The notes: generated by a model not told the origin, from the letters alone. DNA of 47,765 nt from an uncultured Alphaproteobacteria bacterium (GCA_902621205.1 CACNLH010000012.1:1-47765); one strand, 5' to 3'; counted from the first letter of the stretch, positions 36,813 through 44,905 are shown. Numbers and translations: made by a program.

Positions 36813-36886
36813 TTTTTAATATCCTAATTTGATTATAATATTTTTAAACAATAAACATATGAATTTATAAATGACTTCTGTTTATT

Positions 36887-37825
36887 TTAGTCCCATTTTG
36901 TAAAATGAGGTTTAATTATCTTGTTATCTAAATCATCAAGTGTTTCACAGCTATATCCAAGTTTGTTGAGCAATTCAGAAAACTTAGCACTTGTGCATTT
37001 CTTTGCTTTTGCAATTCCATCGTACCAAGCTGTAATTTTTCCATCAAATTCTTTTGGAGCATTATTTTGATAAATACCAAATCTAAATGATGGCCCATAT
37101 AATTTATTATTATAACTATAAGTATTAGTTATATGACCCTCCTCAACATAAGTTAGATCTCCATTCACATAAAGTTTAAAAAATCCATTTTCACCCCATT
37201 TAGCATGAAGAATAAAGTCGTGCCATTGATTAAATAAATTTTTTTCTTGTATTAAAATATCATCTTTAGTGTCATTTTCATAAAGTCCATCTTTTTTACA
37301 TCTCTCTCTTGATATAGCTAGTCCTTTTAACTTTGGTTTATATTGAAATATAAAAACTATCTCTCCTCCACGACTTTTACACTGAGGAAATACTTTATGT
37401 TGATTAGATAATTTCATCTGGCTGAATTGAATTAAATGATTTTCAAAACGTTTATCATTTTTTGAAAAAGATCCGTATGTGAGTTTTGAATTATCTATAA
37501 AAAAAGACCAAGCATACCAATTTTCTCCTCTCTCTTTTGTATTTATAAATACCTCTGTTCTGCCAAATGCACCTTTATATTCACCTCTGTTACAATCAAA
37601 AGCCTTACAGTCTTTTGCTCTATATTCAAATTTTTTTGATATTTCACCATATCTAGTAAAATTTTTATCTAAACTCTGGTTCCAACTTTTGCCAGCATCA
37701 AGCCCATGCGGCTCCGATGATGGAAAACCAATTGTGCTGTATCCTATTTGTTTCCCATCTTTGAATGTCAAACTTAAAAGTAAATTTGGAATTACTGTGA
37801 GAATAATAATAAGTGTTTTAAGCAT
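36887..37825 (-). CDS. secreted heparin lyase I-like polysaccharide lyase
   Basis: A 312-residue protein with a signal peptide (MLKTLIIILTVIPNLLLSLT) and a jelly-roll domain of the Polysacc_lyase (heparin lyase I/PL20-like) type. FGRTEVFINTKERGENWYAWSFFI near 88-112, NHLIQFSQMK near 128, a WHDFILHAKWGENGFFKLYVNGD block near 202-224 and SFRFGIYQNNAP near 247 are the family-like strands. Seven or so cysteines (CKAFDCNRG, CKKDG, CTSAK, SCET) suggest disulfides and a periplasmic or secreted location. It would cleave acidic polysaccharide by beta-elimination. The start lies 22 nt after the 3' end of tRNA-Thr. Confidence 0.75.
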   Translation of the reverse strand: MLKTLIIILTVIPNLLLSLTFKDGKQIGYSTIGFPSSEPHGLDAGKSWNQSLDKNFTRYGEISKKFEYRAKDCKAFDCNRGEYKGAFGRTEVFINTKERGENWYAWSFFIDNSKLTYGSFSKNDKRFENHLIQFSQMKLSNQHKVFPQCKSRGGEIVFIFQYKPKLKGLAISRERCKKDGLYENDTKDDILIQEKNLFNQWHDFILHAKWGENGFFKLYVNGDLTYVEEGHITNTYSYNNKLYGPSFRFGIYQNNAPKEFDGKITAWYDGIAKAKKCTSAKFSELLNKLGYSCETLDDLDNKIIKPHFTKWD

Positions 37826-37847
37826 TCACTTTTATTTTATATGATGT

Positions 37848-37922
37848 TGGTGCCGCCGAGAAGAATTGAACTTCCGACCCCACCCTTACCAAGGGTGTGC
37901 TCTACCACTGAGCTACGGCGGC
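37848..37922 (-). tRNA. tRNA-Thr(GGT)
   Basis: A 75-nt tRNA on the minus strand with genomically encoded CCA. The acceptor GCCGCCG pairs with CGGCGGC, the D arm is GCTC-AGTGGTA-GAGC, and the anticodon arm is CACCC-TTGGTAA-GGGTG with anticodon GGT (reads ACC/ACU, threonine). The variable loop is GGGTC, and the T arm is GGAAG-TTCAATT-CTTCT with one G-U pair. All stems close. It sits between a small membrane-protein gene (20 bp) and the lyase gene (22 bp), all on the same strand. Confidence 0.95.
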
Positions 37923-37942
37923 ATTTTTAAAATTATAGACTA

Positions 37943-38128
37943 TTAATACATATTAAAAAACATTAAGAAAAGACAACCAGCTGTCAGGTATTTAGAGATT
38001 TCATAAATAATTCTCCATTTATTATTATTTTGACTTACGCGCCATGTAGCAAATGTAATTGCCAAAAAAACAAATGATACAAACCACATTAAATTAGGGT
38101 TTTTTATTAATTCAATAATAACTGACAT
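37943..38128 (-). CDS. 61-residue membrane protein of unknown function
   Basis: Two hydrophobic segments (about 12-30 and 43-60) separated by a basic turn (WRVSQNNNKWR). No family recognised. It starts 2 nt after the stop of another small two-helix membrane protein and is 20 bp from the tRNA, all on the same strand, so a single transcript from the methyltransferase gene is likely. The tight spacing is the main support that it is real. Confidence 0.6.
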   Translation of the reverse strand: MSVIIELIKNPNLMWFVSFVFLAITFATWRVSQNNNKWRIIYEISKYLTAGCLFLMFFNMY

Positions 38129-38130
38129 GA

Positions 38131-38319
38131 CTAATTCGCAAGGTAAAACTTATCTACCAGATAGTTTATTAACAAGACTAATCCAATCATAAATACCCAA
38201 TATAGTTTTTTGTTGTTTCTAATAAAGGGTATCCCAATAGCACTGTATCTAAATAATTTATTAAGTCCCCAAATAACTAAGGGGATCAAAAATAACCAAA
38301 AAATAATTTCCCAAATCAT
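38131..38319 (-). CDS. 62-residue membrane protein of unknown function
   Basis: Two hydrophobic segments (about 3-18 and 42-58) joined by a basic loop (NKLFRYSAIGIPFIRNNKK). No family recognised. It lies 13 nt downstream of the methyltransferase stop and 2 nt before the next small membrane protein; the spacing suggests an operon and possibly a two-component small membrane assembly, which is inference only. Confidence 0.6.
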   Translation of the reverse strand: MIWEIIFWLFLIPLVIWGLNKLFRYSAIGIPFIRNNKKLYWVFMIGLVLLINYLVDKFYLAN

Positions 38320-38332
38320 TTTCTAACTTTAA

Positions 38333-38944
38333 TTATTTCTTTTTTAATAAAACTATCCTAATTTTAATATCAGAACCAAAATCTTTATTTTTTGGAAGGT
38401 AGTTTAAAGGTCTTGATATATAGATAGAGTCAAAATCAGTTAATTTTTCCAAGACATTATCAAATTTTAATTCATTCCATAAATCTACTCTTTGTGTAAA
38501 TATAAAATAACCATTTTTTACAAGATAATAAGAAACTAGTTTAAAAAGTGATTGGTGATTTTTACAATATGTCATTGCACCAATAAGACTTACCACACTG
38601 TACTTATTTACTATTTTAATTTTATTCTCAAAACTTTTTTTATAAAGATATCTATATTTTCCATTTCTTTGAGAAATATCTAATATATTTCTGGAAATAT
38701 CTGATCCATCACAAATACAGTCAGGGTAAATTTGTAAAAATTTATCAACAAAAAGTCCTGTGCCACATGCTAAATCTAAAATAAATTTTGGTTTTGTTTT
38801 GATATATTTCTTTAAAATTTTAATTGATTGTAATGGCGCTTTGTAGTTCCATTTATACAATGTCTCATCATATGAACTAGACCAGTTATCATAATATTTT
38901 TCTATATCTTTTTTGTTACCAATACCTTTAAGAAGAGATTTCAT
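38333..38944 (-). CDS. class I SAM-dependent methyltransferase
   Basis: A 203-residue Rossmann methyltransferase. An N-terminal KYYDNWSSSYDETLYKW opening (near 17-33) is typical of small-molecule or quinone-type methyltransferases. Motif I is FILDLACGTGLFVDKF near 54-69, followed by the acidic end of beta-2 (CDGSDIS near 79) and SLIGAMTYCKNH near 119 where motif IV sits. The substrate is unknown. It is divergent from the nine-cysteine micropeptide (87 bp spacer) and leads a run with two tiny membrane proteins. Confidence 0.85.
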   Translation of the reverse strand: MKSLLKGIGNKKDIEKYYDNWSSSYDETLYKWNYKAPLQSIKILKKYIKTKPKFILDLACGTGLFVDKFLQIYPDCICDGSDISRNILDISQRNGKYRYLYKKSFENKIKIVNKYSVVSLIGAMTYCKNHQSLFKLVSYYLVKNGYFIFTQRVDLWNELKFDNVLEKLTDFDSIYISRPLNYLPKNKDFGSDIKIRIVLLKKK

Positions 38945-38996
38945 TTAAATTTTAAAACACCCCCTAATTTTCACTTATCAATTAATCTTCATCTTA

Positions 38997-39025
38997 TTGT
39001 AATTTTTGTAAAATGATGATATTTA
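38997..39025 (+). promoter_or_regulatory. candidate promoter giving a leaderless micropeptide mRNA
   Basis: TTGTAA (38997-39002) and TATTTA (39020-39025) have a 17-nt spacer. Only 6 nt separate the -10 element from the ATG at 39032, so transcription would begin at or next to the start codon. No Shine-Dalgarno is visible, consistent with a leaderless message. The -10 is weak and AT-rich background is high. Confidence 0.35.
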
Positions 39026-39031
39026 AATTTT

Positions 39032-39112
39032 ATGGATAATAATAAACCAAAACCTGATTGTGGTTGTTCTTGCTCATGCTGTTGCACTTGTGGCGACGGT
39101 TGTTGTCAATAA
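39032..39112 (+). CDS. 26-residue micropeptide with nine cysteines
   Basis: ATG to TAA encodes a lysine/proline-containing start (MDNNKPKP) followed by DCGCSCSCCCTCGDGCCQ: nine Cys in 17 residues in C-x-C, CCC and CC patterns. Clusters of TGT/TGC codons stand out against the AT-rich background. The pattern resembles metallothionein or a thiol-rich metal-trapping peptide. No signal peptide. No homologue is recognised; a chance low-complexity frame is possible but improbable given the start, the stop and a promoter just upstream. It overlaps the end of a convergent 52-residue membrane-peptide gene by 7 nt. Confidence 0.55.
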   Translation: MDNNKPKPDCGCSCSCCCTCGDGCCQ

Positions 39113-39264
39113 ATAATTTTAATAAGAACAATTATTCCTAAAATAAAACCGAATATTATGTCTACGTATTTTCCTTTTTTCCTAGCCATTAGGTAGAAAG
39201 AAATTAAGGCTAGACTAATTACTACAACACTCGATAAGTTTGTTACAAAAGAAGAGGGCTCCAT
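39106..39264 (-). CDS. 52-residue two-helix membrane peptide behind Anbu
   Basis: ATG at 39264 lies 3 nt after the Anbu stop (TAATAAATG), so it should be cotranscribed with Anbu. The product has two hydrophobic segments (about 8-25, SSVVVISLALISFYLMA, and 36-52, IIFGFILGIIVLIKIIY) joined by a basic turn (RKKGKY), giving a hairpin with the loop predicted to be cytoplasmic. No family is recognised. It overlaps the 3' end of the nine-cysteine micropeptide. Confidence 0.6.
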   Translation of the reverse strand: MEPSSFVTNLSSVVVISLALISFYLMARKKGKYVDIIFGFILGIIVLIKIIY

Positions 39265-39267
39265 TTA

Positions 39268-39993
39268 TTATTCTTCCCATTTAAAACGATCGAAAGATTT
39301 AAAAATTTCAAATATTCCTTTTTCCCATTGTTTAGATATGTATTGATAATCTTCATCATTAATTTCAAGAGATTGTTGGTAAACTATTTTTGATAAATTA
39401 TTTTTATATACAACTAAGTCGATTGGCGGACCAACAGATAAATCTGCTTTCATTGTACTGTCCATACTTATTAACGCACATCTAGCTGCATCTCCAAGAT
39501 AAGTGTCTGACTTAACAACTCTGTCTAGTATAGGCTTACCATACTTTATTTCTCCAATTACAAGGTAAGGTTTGAACTCACTTGATTTAATAAAGTTACC
39601 CTGCGGGTAAACCAAATATAATTCTGACTCTTGATCTTTTATATGTCCACCAACTATAAAAGTTGAACCTAATTCAATAGTTTCTTGATTAATACCATCC
39701 GGTGAGGAATGTTTAACATTTAATCTCCCAATGTATTTTGCGATTTCATTTAAATTAAATAAATTATTTAAATTATTCCCATTTTTATGGTCTTCTAAAT
39801 CTTTAGTAATCGAGTTAAAGACTGCTTGAGAAGTAGCCAAATTTCCTGAAGTTAAAATTATTATATTTCTATCAATGCCCTTGTGGACATACATTTTAGA
39901 ATAAGAGTTAAAGTTATCTAGGCCTGCATTTGTCCTTCTGTCAGATGCAAAAACCATCCCCTCATTTACTTTTATTCCCACACAATAAGTCAC
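39268..39993 (-). CDS. Anbu proteasome-type peptidase
   Basis: A 241-residue Ntn-hydrolase of the proteasome/HslV superfamily, Anbu branch. After loss of Met the catalytic Thr would be N-terminal (T-Y-C-V-G), with SDRRTNAG near 17-24 and K33 (YSKMYVHKG) completing the active site, and ILTSGNLATSQAV near 47. Anbu forms a spiral/open-ring assembly. The start is GTG (the overlapping ATG is out of frame). The ATP-grasp gene expected beside Anbu is divergent 105 bp away, and a membrane peptide gene follows immediately. Native substrates of Anbu are not established. Confidence 0.92.
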   Translation of the reverse strand: MTYCVGIKVNEGMVFASDRRTNAGLDNFNSYSKMYVHKGIDRNIIILTSGNLATSQAVFNSITKDLEDHKNGNNLNNLFNLNEIAKYIGRLNVKHSSPDGINQETIELGSTFIVGGHIKDQESELYLVYPQGNFIKSSEFKPYLVIGEIKYGKPILDRVVKSDTYLGDAARCALISMDSTMKADLSVGPPIDLVVYKNNLSKIVYQQSLEINDEDYQYISKQWEKGIFEIFKSFDRFKWEE

Positions 39994-40098
39994 ATTTTAA
40001 TTAAATAGCTAATTTTTTAAAAATACAAACGATTATTTACATACCTTCAATCTAAACTATGCATAACTACTAATACTCATTTATAGTATTTTTATACA

Positions 40099-41544
40099 GT
40101 GAGCATAAATTGGAAAAATTACAATTCAAAAAATAGCTATGATGAGTATTTAACCCCTGAAAAAAGTCTTAGAAAAGAAGCTAAAGTAATTTCAAAAATA
40201 TTAAATAGTTACTCAATCAAAGATTTAGAGAGAATTGAACAAAATTGTCAAAGTACAATAAGTTCTCGTGGTATTAATTTTAAAGTTTACTCAGCTGATA
40301 AAAAAGCTGCAGAGGAAAAAAAATGGCCATTGGATATTATTCCAAGGATTATTCTCAAATCCCAATGGCTTAAGGTGAGAAAAGGGTTAATACAAAGGTG
40401 TAAAGCTTTAAATCTTTTTATAAATGATGTCTATAATCAAAAAAAAATATTTAAAGACAACATTGTTCCAAAAGAATTAGTATTTAAATCTCAAAATTAT
40501 TTGAAACAATGTGAGGGTTTTCATCCAAAAAAAAAGATTTGGTCTCATATTTCAGGAATAGATTTAATAAGAAACATTGATGGAAAATTTTTAGTATTAG
40601 AAGATAATCTTCGTGTCCCTTCAGGTGTTTCATATATGCTTGAAAATAGAATGGTTATGGGGGAGGTGTTTCCTGAATTATTTACACGTTATAGAGTTTC
40701 ACCGATCAATCACTATTGTAATAGACTCTATCATTGTATGTTAGATGCAATACCTTATAAAAAAAATAACCCAACAATGGTTGTATTAACGCCAGGAGTT
40801 TATAACTCTGCATACTTTGAACATTCATTTTTAGCACAGCAAATGGGAATTGCTCTTGTTGAGGGAAAAGATCTTTATGTCGAAAATGACAAAGTTTACG
40901 TAAAGACAGTCAAAGGGGGTTTGAGAGTTGATTGTATATATAGAAGGATTGATGATACTTTTTTAGATCCCAAAACTTTCTTTAAGGGATCTTTGTTAGG
41001 TGTAGCAGGTTTATACAAATCTTATAGAAAAGGCAATGTTGGACTTCTAAATGCGCCTGGAAGTGGGGTAGCAGATGATAAGGTTATTTACTCATACGTT
41101 CCTAAAATAATTAAATATTATTTAGATGAAGAGCCTAAATTGGACCAAGTAGAGACATATTTATGTCACAATAAATCTGAGAGAGATCACGTAATATCCA
41201 ATATTTCAAAAATGATAGTAAAACCAGCTGATGGCTCTGGTGGTTATGGAATTATAGTAGGGCCTAAATCCTCTAAATCTGAGAGAGAGGCATATATTAG
41301 AAAAATTTTACATAACCCAAGAAACTTTATTGCTCAACCTTTAGAAATATTATCAACTACCCCAACTTTGCAAGGGAATTTAATTGAACCTCGACATCAA
41401 GATTTGCGACCATTTATTCTCTCTGGAAGAGAGACATATGTTACTATGGGCGGTTTGACCAGAGTTGCTCTTAAAAAGGGAAGTACGATAGTTAATAGTT
41501 CACAAGGTGGAGGATCAAAAGACACAATGATTGTAGAGGATTAA
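40099..41544 (+). CDS. circularly permuted ATP-grasp ligase (Anbu partner)
   Basis: A 481-residue circularly permuted type 2 ATP-grasp protein. Conserved blocks include the QRCKALNLFINDVY segment near 94, the LVLEDNLRVPSGVSYMLENR segment near 168, LTPGVYNSAYFEHSFLA near 232, VDCIYRRIDDTFLDP near 277 and VKPADGSGGYGIIVGP near 376 with RHQDLRPFILSG near 435. This family occurs next to Anbu, an alpha-E domain protein and a transglutaminase-like protein and is proposed to make a peptide tag or small peptide. Here only Anbu is nearby. The start is GTG; no ATG is near. It ends 3 nt before the convergent FG-GAP stop. Confidence 0.9.
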   Translation: MSINWKNYNSKNSYDEYLTPEKSLRKEAKVISKILNSYSIKDLERIEQNCQSTISSRGINFKVYSADKKAAEEKKWPLDIIPRIILKSQWLKVRKGLIQRCKALNLFINDVYNQKKIFKDNIVPKELVFKSQNYLKQCEGFHPKKKIWSHISGIDLIRNIDGKFLVLEDNLRVPSGVSYMLENRMVMGEVFPELFTRYRVSPINHYCNRLYHCMLDAIPYKKNNPTMVVLTPGVYNSAYFEHSFLAQQMGIALVEGKDLYVENDKVYVKTVKGGLRVDCIYRRIDDTFLDPKTFFKGSLLGVAGLYKSYRKGNVGLLNAPGSGVADDKVIYSYVPKIIKYYLDEEPKLDQVETYLCHNKSERDHVISNISKMIVKPADGSGGYGIIVGPKSSKSEREAYIRKILHNPRNFIAQPLEILSTTPTLQGNLIEPRHQDLRPFILSGRETYVTMGGLTRVALKKGSTIVNSSQGGGSKDTMIVED

Positions 41545-41547
41545 ATT

Positions 41548-42984
41548 TTAAATCTTTTGCTTCACAACTATAGTCTGATTTAAATTTTCAAGCTCAAATA
41601 GTTCCTCATCCCCATTAGTCCATTTAATTTTAACCTTAAACTCATTTTCATTATCTCTAATTCCATAGTGGGCGACTGGCTCCATTTGACATAAATAACC
41701 TGAACCTGCATCAATTGTTTTAGAATGTGTTCTTTCATTTGTGTATAAAGTTACAGTAGCACCTCTTGCTGGTGCCCCGTGGAAGTTCAGAGGTCTAATT
41801 CTTAAAAAAGATCTTTTCTCATCATTGTGATATTTAAATAGAGTTAAGGGTTGAGCGCCGGACTCTCCATGAGATAAAAGAAGCTCTAGCACCCCATCAT
41901 TATCAATATCTGCAACTGCTGCTCCCGTCCCAAGACCATTAGGCTCTAGAGCTTGTTCTAATTTAATTTCTTTAAATTCACCGTTTTCAATTATTTTATA
42001 AAGTCTATTTGGTTGACCTATGTTATTCAAAAACACCTCATCATAACCATCATTATCAAAATCTGCCGAGATTACTGTTCTAATTCTTGATGGCTCGTCA
42101 AAAGTAGAGTTAGCAATGTTTTTAAATTTATCGTTATCTAAAACGTAGGCTCTGTTAAAACCTTCCCAATTACCGTTTAGAATATCAAGTCTTCCTCGAT
42201 AAAGAATATCAGATAATGCTGTACCTCTTCCATTTTGATAAATATCTTTAACATTCATTTGACTGGCGACATCTGAATACTTTCCTTTTTGATTAAAATA
42301 GAGAAAATTTGGGCCTCTTTCATTAGCTGCAAACACATCTATTTGATCAGATAAGATATGACCAGCAACTACAGCTCTACCTCCTGTAACTTTATCAAGT
42401 CCTAGACTTGCAGCTAGATCCACAACTCTATTATCAATAAACTCATAAAATCTTGTTGGACCACCATAATTAGCAACATAAATACCATAATTTCCATTAC
42501 CCTCTCTGTCGACACAAACTACTGATCTCCCTGCTGTTAAATTTAATTCACTTTGATTAATTTTTTTTTCAAATAAGTCCTCTATTGTATTCTGCGAATT
42601 TATTAAAAGCCTGTCCGAGTACCTTTTCATCCCACTGTAGGTATCGGTGTTAAGAAAATAAACCTCCTCAAGACCATCTTTGTCAATATCGCATGCCGCA
42701 ACTCCAATTGTAGATCTCTCTGGGTCAGAAAAAATATTATCAGTAATTTTATTTTCAAATCTTTCCCCATTAAAGCCTAAAGCTAAATTACTAAATCTAA
42801 ATCCGGTCACTATAAATTCATCATTACCATCATTATCAAAATCAGTTACAGCCACCCCGTAACTTAGTCTGGGACTTTGATCAGGCAATAAATGACTGAT
42901 ATTTTTGAAATAGCTTTTTTCTGCAAATACGCTCATAGAATAAAAAATAAATAAAAGTAAAAACGGAAATTTATAAAATTTCAT
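41548..42984 (-). CDS. secreted CRTAC1-like FG-GAP/VCBS repeat protein with ASPIC/UnbV domain
   Basis: A 478-residue exported protein: signal peptide (MKFYKFPFLLLFIFYSMSVFA), then FG-GAP beta-propeller repeats with EF-hand-like Ca2+ loops (DFDNDGNDE near 29, DIDKDGLEE near 100, DFDNDGYDE near 300, DIDNDGVLE near 350), and a C-terminal ASPIC/UnbV domain (GAPARGATVTLY near 400 through DEELFELENL). Such proteins are extracellular or periplasmic and their roles are mostly unproven. The ATG is 58 bp from the divergent secreted cysteine-rich protein, so the two share a promoter region and may act together. Confidence 0.87.
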   Translation of the reverse strand: MKFYKFPFLLLFIFYSMSVFAEKSYFKNISHLLPDQSPRLSYGVAVTDFDNDGNDEFIVTGFRFSNLALGFNGERFENKITDNIFSDPERSTIGVAACDIDKDGLEEVYFLNTDTYSGMKRYSDRLLINSQNTIEDLFEKKINQSELNLTAGRSVVCVDREGNGNYGIYVANYGGPTRFYEFIDNRVVDLAASLGLDKVTGGRAVVAGHILSDQIDVFAANERGPNFLYFNQKGKYSDVASQMNVKDIYQNGRGTALSDILYRGRLDILNGNWEGFNRAYVLDNDKFKNIANSTFDEPSRIRTVISADFDNDGYDEVFLNNIGQPNRLYKIIENGEFKEIKLEQALEPNGLGTGAAVADIDNDGVLELLLSHGESGAQPLTLFKYHNDEKRSFLRIRPLNFHGAPARGATVTLYTNERTHSKTIDAGSGYLCQMEPVAHYGIRDNENEFKVKIKWTNGDEELFELENLNQTIVVKQKI

Positions 42985-43042
42985 ATAATTGATACTATTT
43001 TTTTGATGATCTAGATTTAGATATGATTGGTACCACTATTTA

Positions 43043-43777
43043 GTGTATATAAAATTTCTGACTTTAATTAAAAATAATATCATTTTAGCTGTTATCACTA
43101 TCTTACTTGTATTGGTTGTGAATAAAAATTCTTACTCAAGTGAAAATACAAAAGATGAAGCTTACTACTATGATACACTCGCCGAAAATTGGATTTATAT
43201 ATTTCCAGATGGAAATAGGAATGCTGCAGGACCGAAGTTTTTTAAATATCTTATAGATCAAGACCTTAGTTTTGAAGATTTTGTTGAATTCAATAAAAGA
43301 TATTGTCCAGTGTCCGGATCATTGATAGCGCCTGGATCTGAGCCAGCATTTATAAGTATGAATGAGGTCGACTCAGATAATAAAGTATGTGGAGATATGT
43401 ATCGTTGTTGTTGGCCTTGTGTATGTGATTCAATGAAATATGCAAAAGCTATGGAGATATCCCATAAATTTCAAGGCATTGAAGAAAGGTTTACTGTTAT
43501 GACTATTGATAACCCTTGCGGTAAAGAGGAATTTCCACTCGAGGTAAATCGAGATTATTTTTGTAATGGAAAAAAAATGAATTTAGATCAAGTCTTTGCA
43601 GTTGATCAAAAAATGATAATTGGTTTATTGCACAAACCAACTAGTTGTAATAGCAGTGACCTTTTAGCAATTAACAACCACCCTGTAGTCGGGGAACAAT
43701 GTAAGATTAGAAACTCTACTAAAGAGGAGGAATTAATATCAGGTATGGGGGATATTTTTATTAAATTATCTAAATAA
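43043..43777 (+). CDS. cysteine-rich secreted/anchored protein, unknown family
   Basis: A 244-residue protein with an N-terminal membrane segment or signal (about 11-31, preceded by a GTG start) and a cysteine-rich body: YCPVSGS near 86, then VCGDMYRCCWPCVCDSMK near 113-130, with later single cysteines (NPCG, YFCNG, TSCNS, EQCK). The RCCWPCVCD segment is the most unusual and could be a redox or metal site. I do not recognise the family. An alternative is a thiol-based periplasmic sensor. It is divergent from the CRTAC1-like gene and convergent with the 160-residue secreted protein (14 bp between stops). Confidence 0.65.
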   Translation: MYIKFLTLIKNNIILAVITILLVLVVNKNSYSSENTKDEAYYYDTLAENWIYIFPDGNRNAAGPKFFKYLIDQDLSFEDFVEFNKRYCPVSGSLIAPGSEPAFISMNEVDSDNKVCGDMYRCCWPCVCDSMKYAKAMEISHKFQGIEERFTVMTIDNPCGKEEFPLEVNRDYFCNGKKMNLDQVFAVDQKMIIGLLHKPTSCNSSDLLAINNHPVVGEQCKIRNSTKEEELISGMGDIFIKLSK

Positions 43778-43791
43778 GTAGAATTTAATTA

Positions 43792-44274
43792 TTAATATTT
43801 AGATTTTATTCCCGGACACTCGTCCATGAGATCCCACATTGCTTTTTCAAATCTTGAGATCTCTACTAATATTGGAAAAATCATTGTTGTGCTTTGCCCA
43901 GCCTCTAAACCCCAAACCCAAAGACTATCAGACACATCTACACTATCAGCATCATATGCATATAACTCTTGGACACCAACTTCACCATTTAGAATAAAAT
44001 AATCTCTACCGTCTTCTCCTATTTGACTTGCTGCTGAATTCCATAATGCTTTATTAAAATCATAAATCGCAATAATGTTCATATCCATTAAAGGTTGGAC
44101 ATAAGTTATGATACAATCATTAATTTCATACTCATTTGTAATAGCGCCCCATCCACTATCACCACCAAGCATAAAACCAAGCGCGTCATGAACGACATCC
44201 TCGTTTACTCTGGAGAAAGCAGAGCTAAAACTAAAAAACAAAAAAGCAAAAAAAACAAATATTTTTTTAAACAT
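43792..44274 (-). CDS. small secreted protein of unknown function
   Basis: A 160-residue protein with a clear signal peptide (MFKKIFVFFAFLFFSFSSAFS, cleavage before RVNED). The mature part is acidic, with conserved-looking blocks GFMLGGDSGWG, INDCIITYVQPLMD and a C-terminal WDLMDECPGIKSKY; two cysteines could form one disulfide. No family recognised. It is the last of a tightly packed leftward run (5 nt after the 61-residue basic protein), downstream of YqaA. Confidence 0.7.
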   Translation of the reverse strand: MFKKIFVFFAFLFFSFSSAFSRVNEDVVHDALGFMLGGDSGWGAITNEYEINDCIITYVQPLMDMNIIAIYDFNKALWNSAASQIGEDGRDYFILNGEVGVQELYAYDADSVDVSDSLWVWGLEAGQSTTMIFPILVEISRFEKAMWDLMDECPGIKSKY

Positions 44275-44279
44275 AATAT

Positions 44280-44465
44280 TTAATCAATTAAAATATAATC
44301 TCCATAGAGTATAGTATTACTTCCATCTAATCTATGTTTTTTGATTAATTTTACAGATTTATATTTTTTACGTAATTTTTTTAATTCTTGTGAGGCCTCT
44401 TTTCTATATTTTTTATTTTTCCACCATGATGAATTTCCAATTTCTAAAGTAATTACTTTCTTCAT
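44280..44465 (-). CDS. 61-residue basic protein of unknown function
   Basis: A highly basic small protein (KKVITLEIGNSSWWKNKKY, then LKKLRKKYKSVKLIKK) with two adjacent Trp and no hydrophobic segment. The ATG is directly attached to the upstream YqaA stop (TAAATG) and the next gene starts 5 nt after its stop, which is the main evidence that it is expressed. Could bind nucleic acid or acidic lipid heads; no family is recognised. Confidence 0.55.
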   Translation of the reverse strand: MKKVITLEIGNSSWWKNKKYRKEASQELKKLRKKYKSVKLIKKHRLDGSNTILYGDYILID

Positions 44466-44894
44466 TTAAAAAACAATAAATATTAAAAAAACATATCTAG
44501 ATATCTTTGAAATACTTACTAATGTCAAAAAAGTTAAAAACTTTACTCTCAAAACCCCAGCTATAATTGTCAGTGGGTCACCAATAACGGGTACCCAGGC
44601 CAGTAGTAAAGACCAAATACCGTATTTTTTGAAATAAATTTCACTTCTTTCAATTTGCGTCTCACTTGCAGGAAACCATTTCTTATCTTTAAAAATTAAT
44701 ATTTTTTTTCCTAAATACCAATTAACTGATGAACCAAGAATATTTCCAAAACTTGCAACTACCAAAAGTGAATATTTATCAAAGGAACCTGTTATTAGCA
44801 TTGTTGATAAAACTAACTCGGAAGATAGGGGTAGTATAGTAGCCGCGAGAAAACTAATAAGGACAAGTTGGAAGTATGAGATGAATATTATCAA
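44466..44894 (-). CDS. YqaA/DedA-like VTT-domain membrane protein
   Basis: A 142-residue protein with about four membrane helices. The ATILPLSSELVLSTML opening (near 18-33), FGNILGSSVNWYLGK near 49 and LLLAWVPVIGDPLTIIAGVLR near 95 match the VTT (DedA/SNARE-associated) fold of YqaA. DedA-type proteins are implicated in lipid flipping and membrane homeostasis. The start is TTG, 12 nt downstream of the previous stop; a start within the first helix would truncate the fold. Part of a compact leftward gene run. Confidence 0.82.
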   Translation of the reverse strand: MIIFISYFQLVLISFLAATILPLSSELVLSTMLITGSFDKYSLLVVASFGNILGSSVNWYLGKKILIFKDKKWFPASETQIERSEIYFKKYGIWSLLLAWVPVIGDPLTIIAGVLRVKFLTFLTLVSISKISRYVFLIFIVF

Positions 44895-44905
44895 ATCAAT
44901 GTTAC

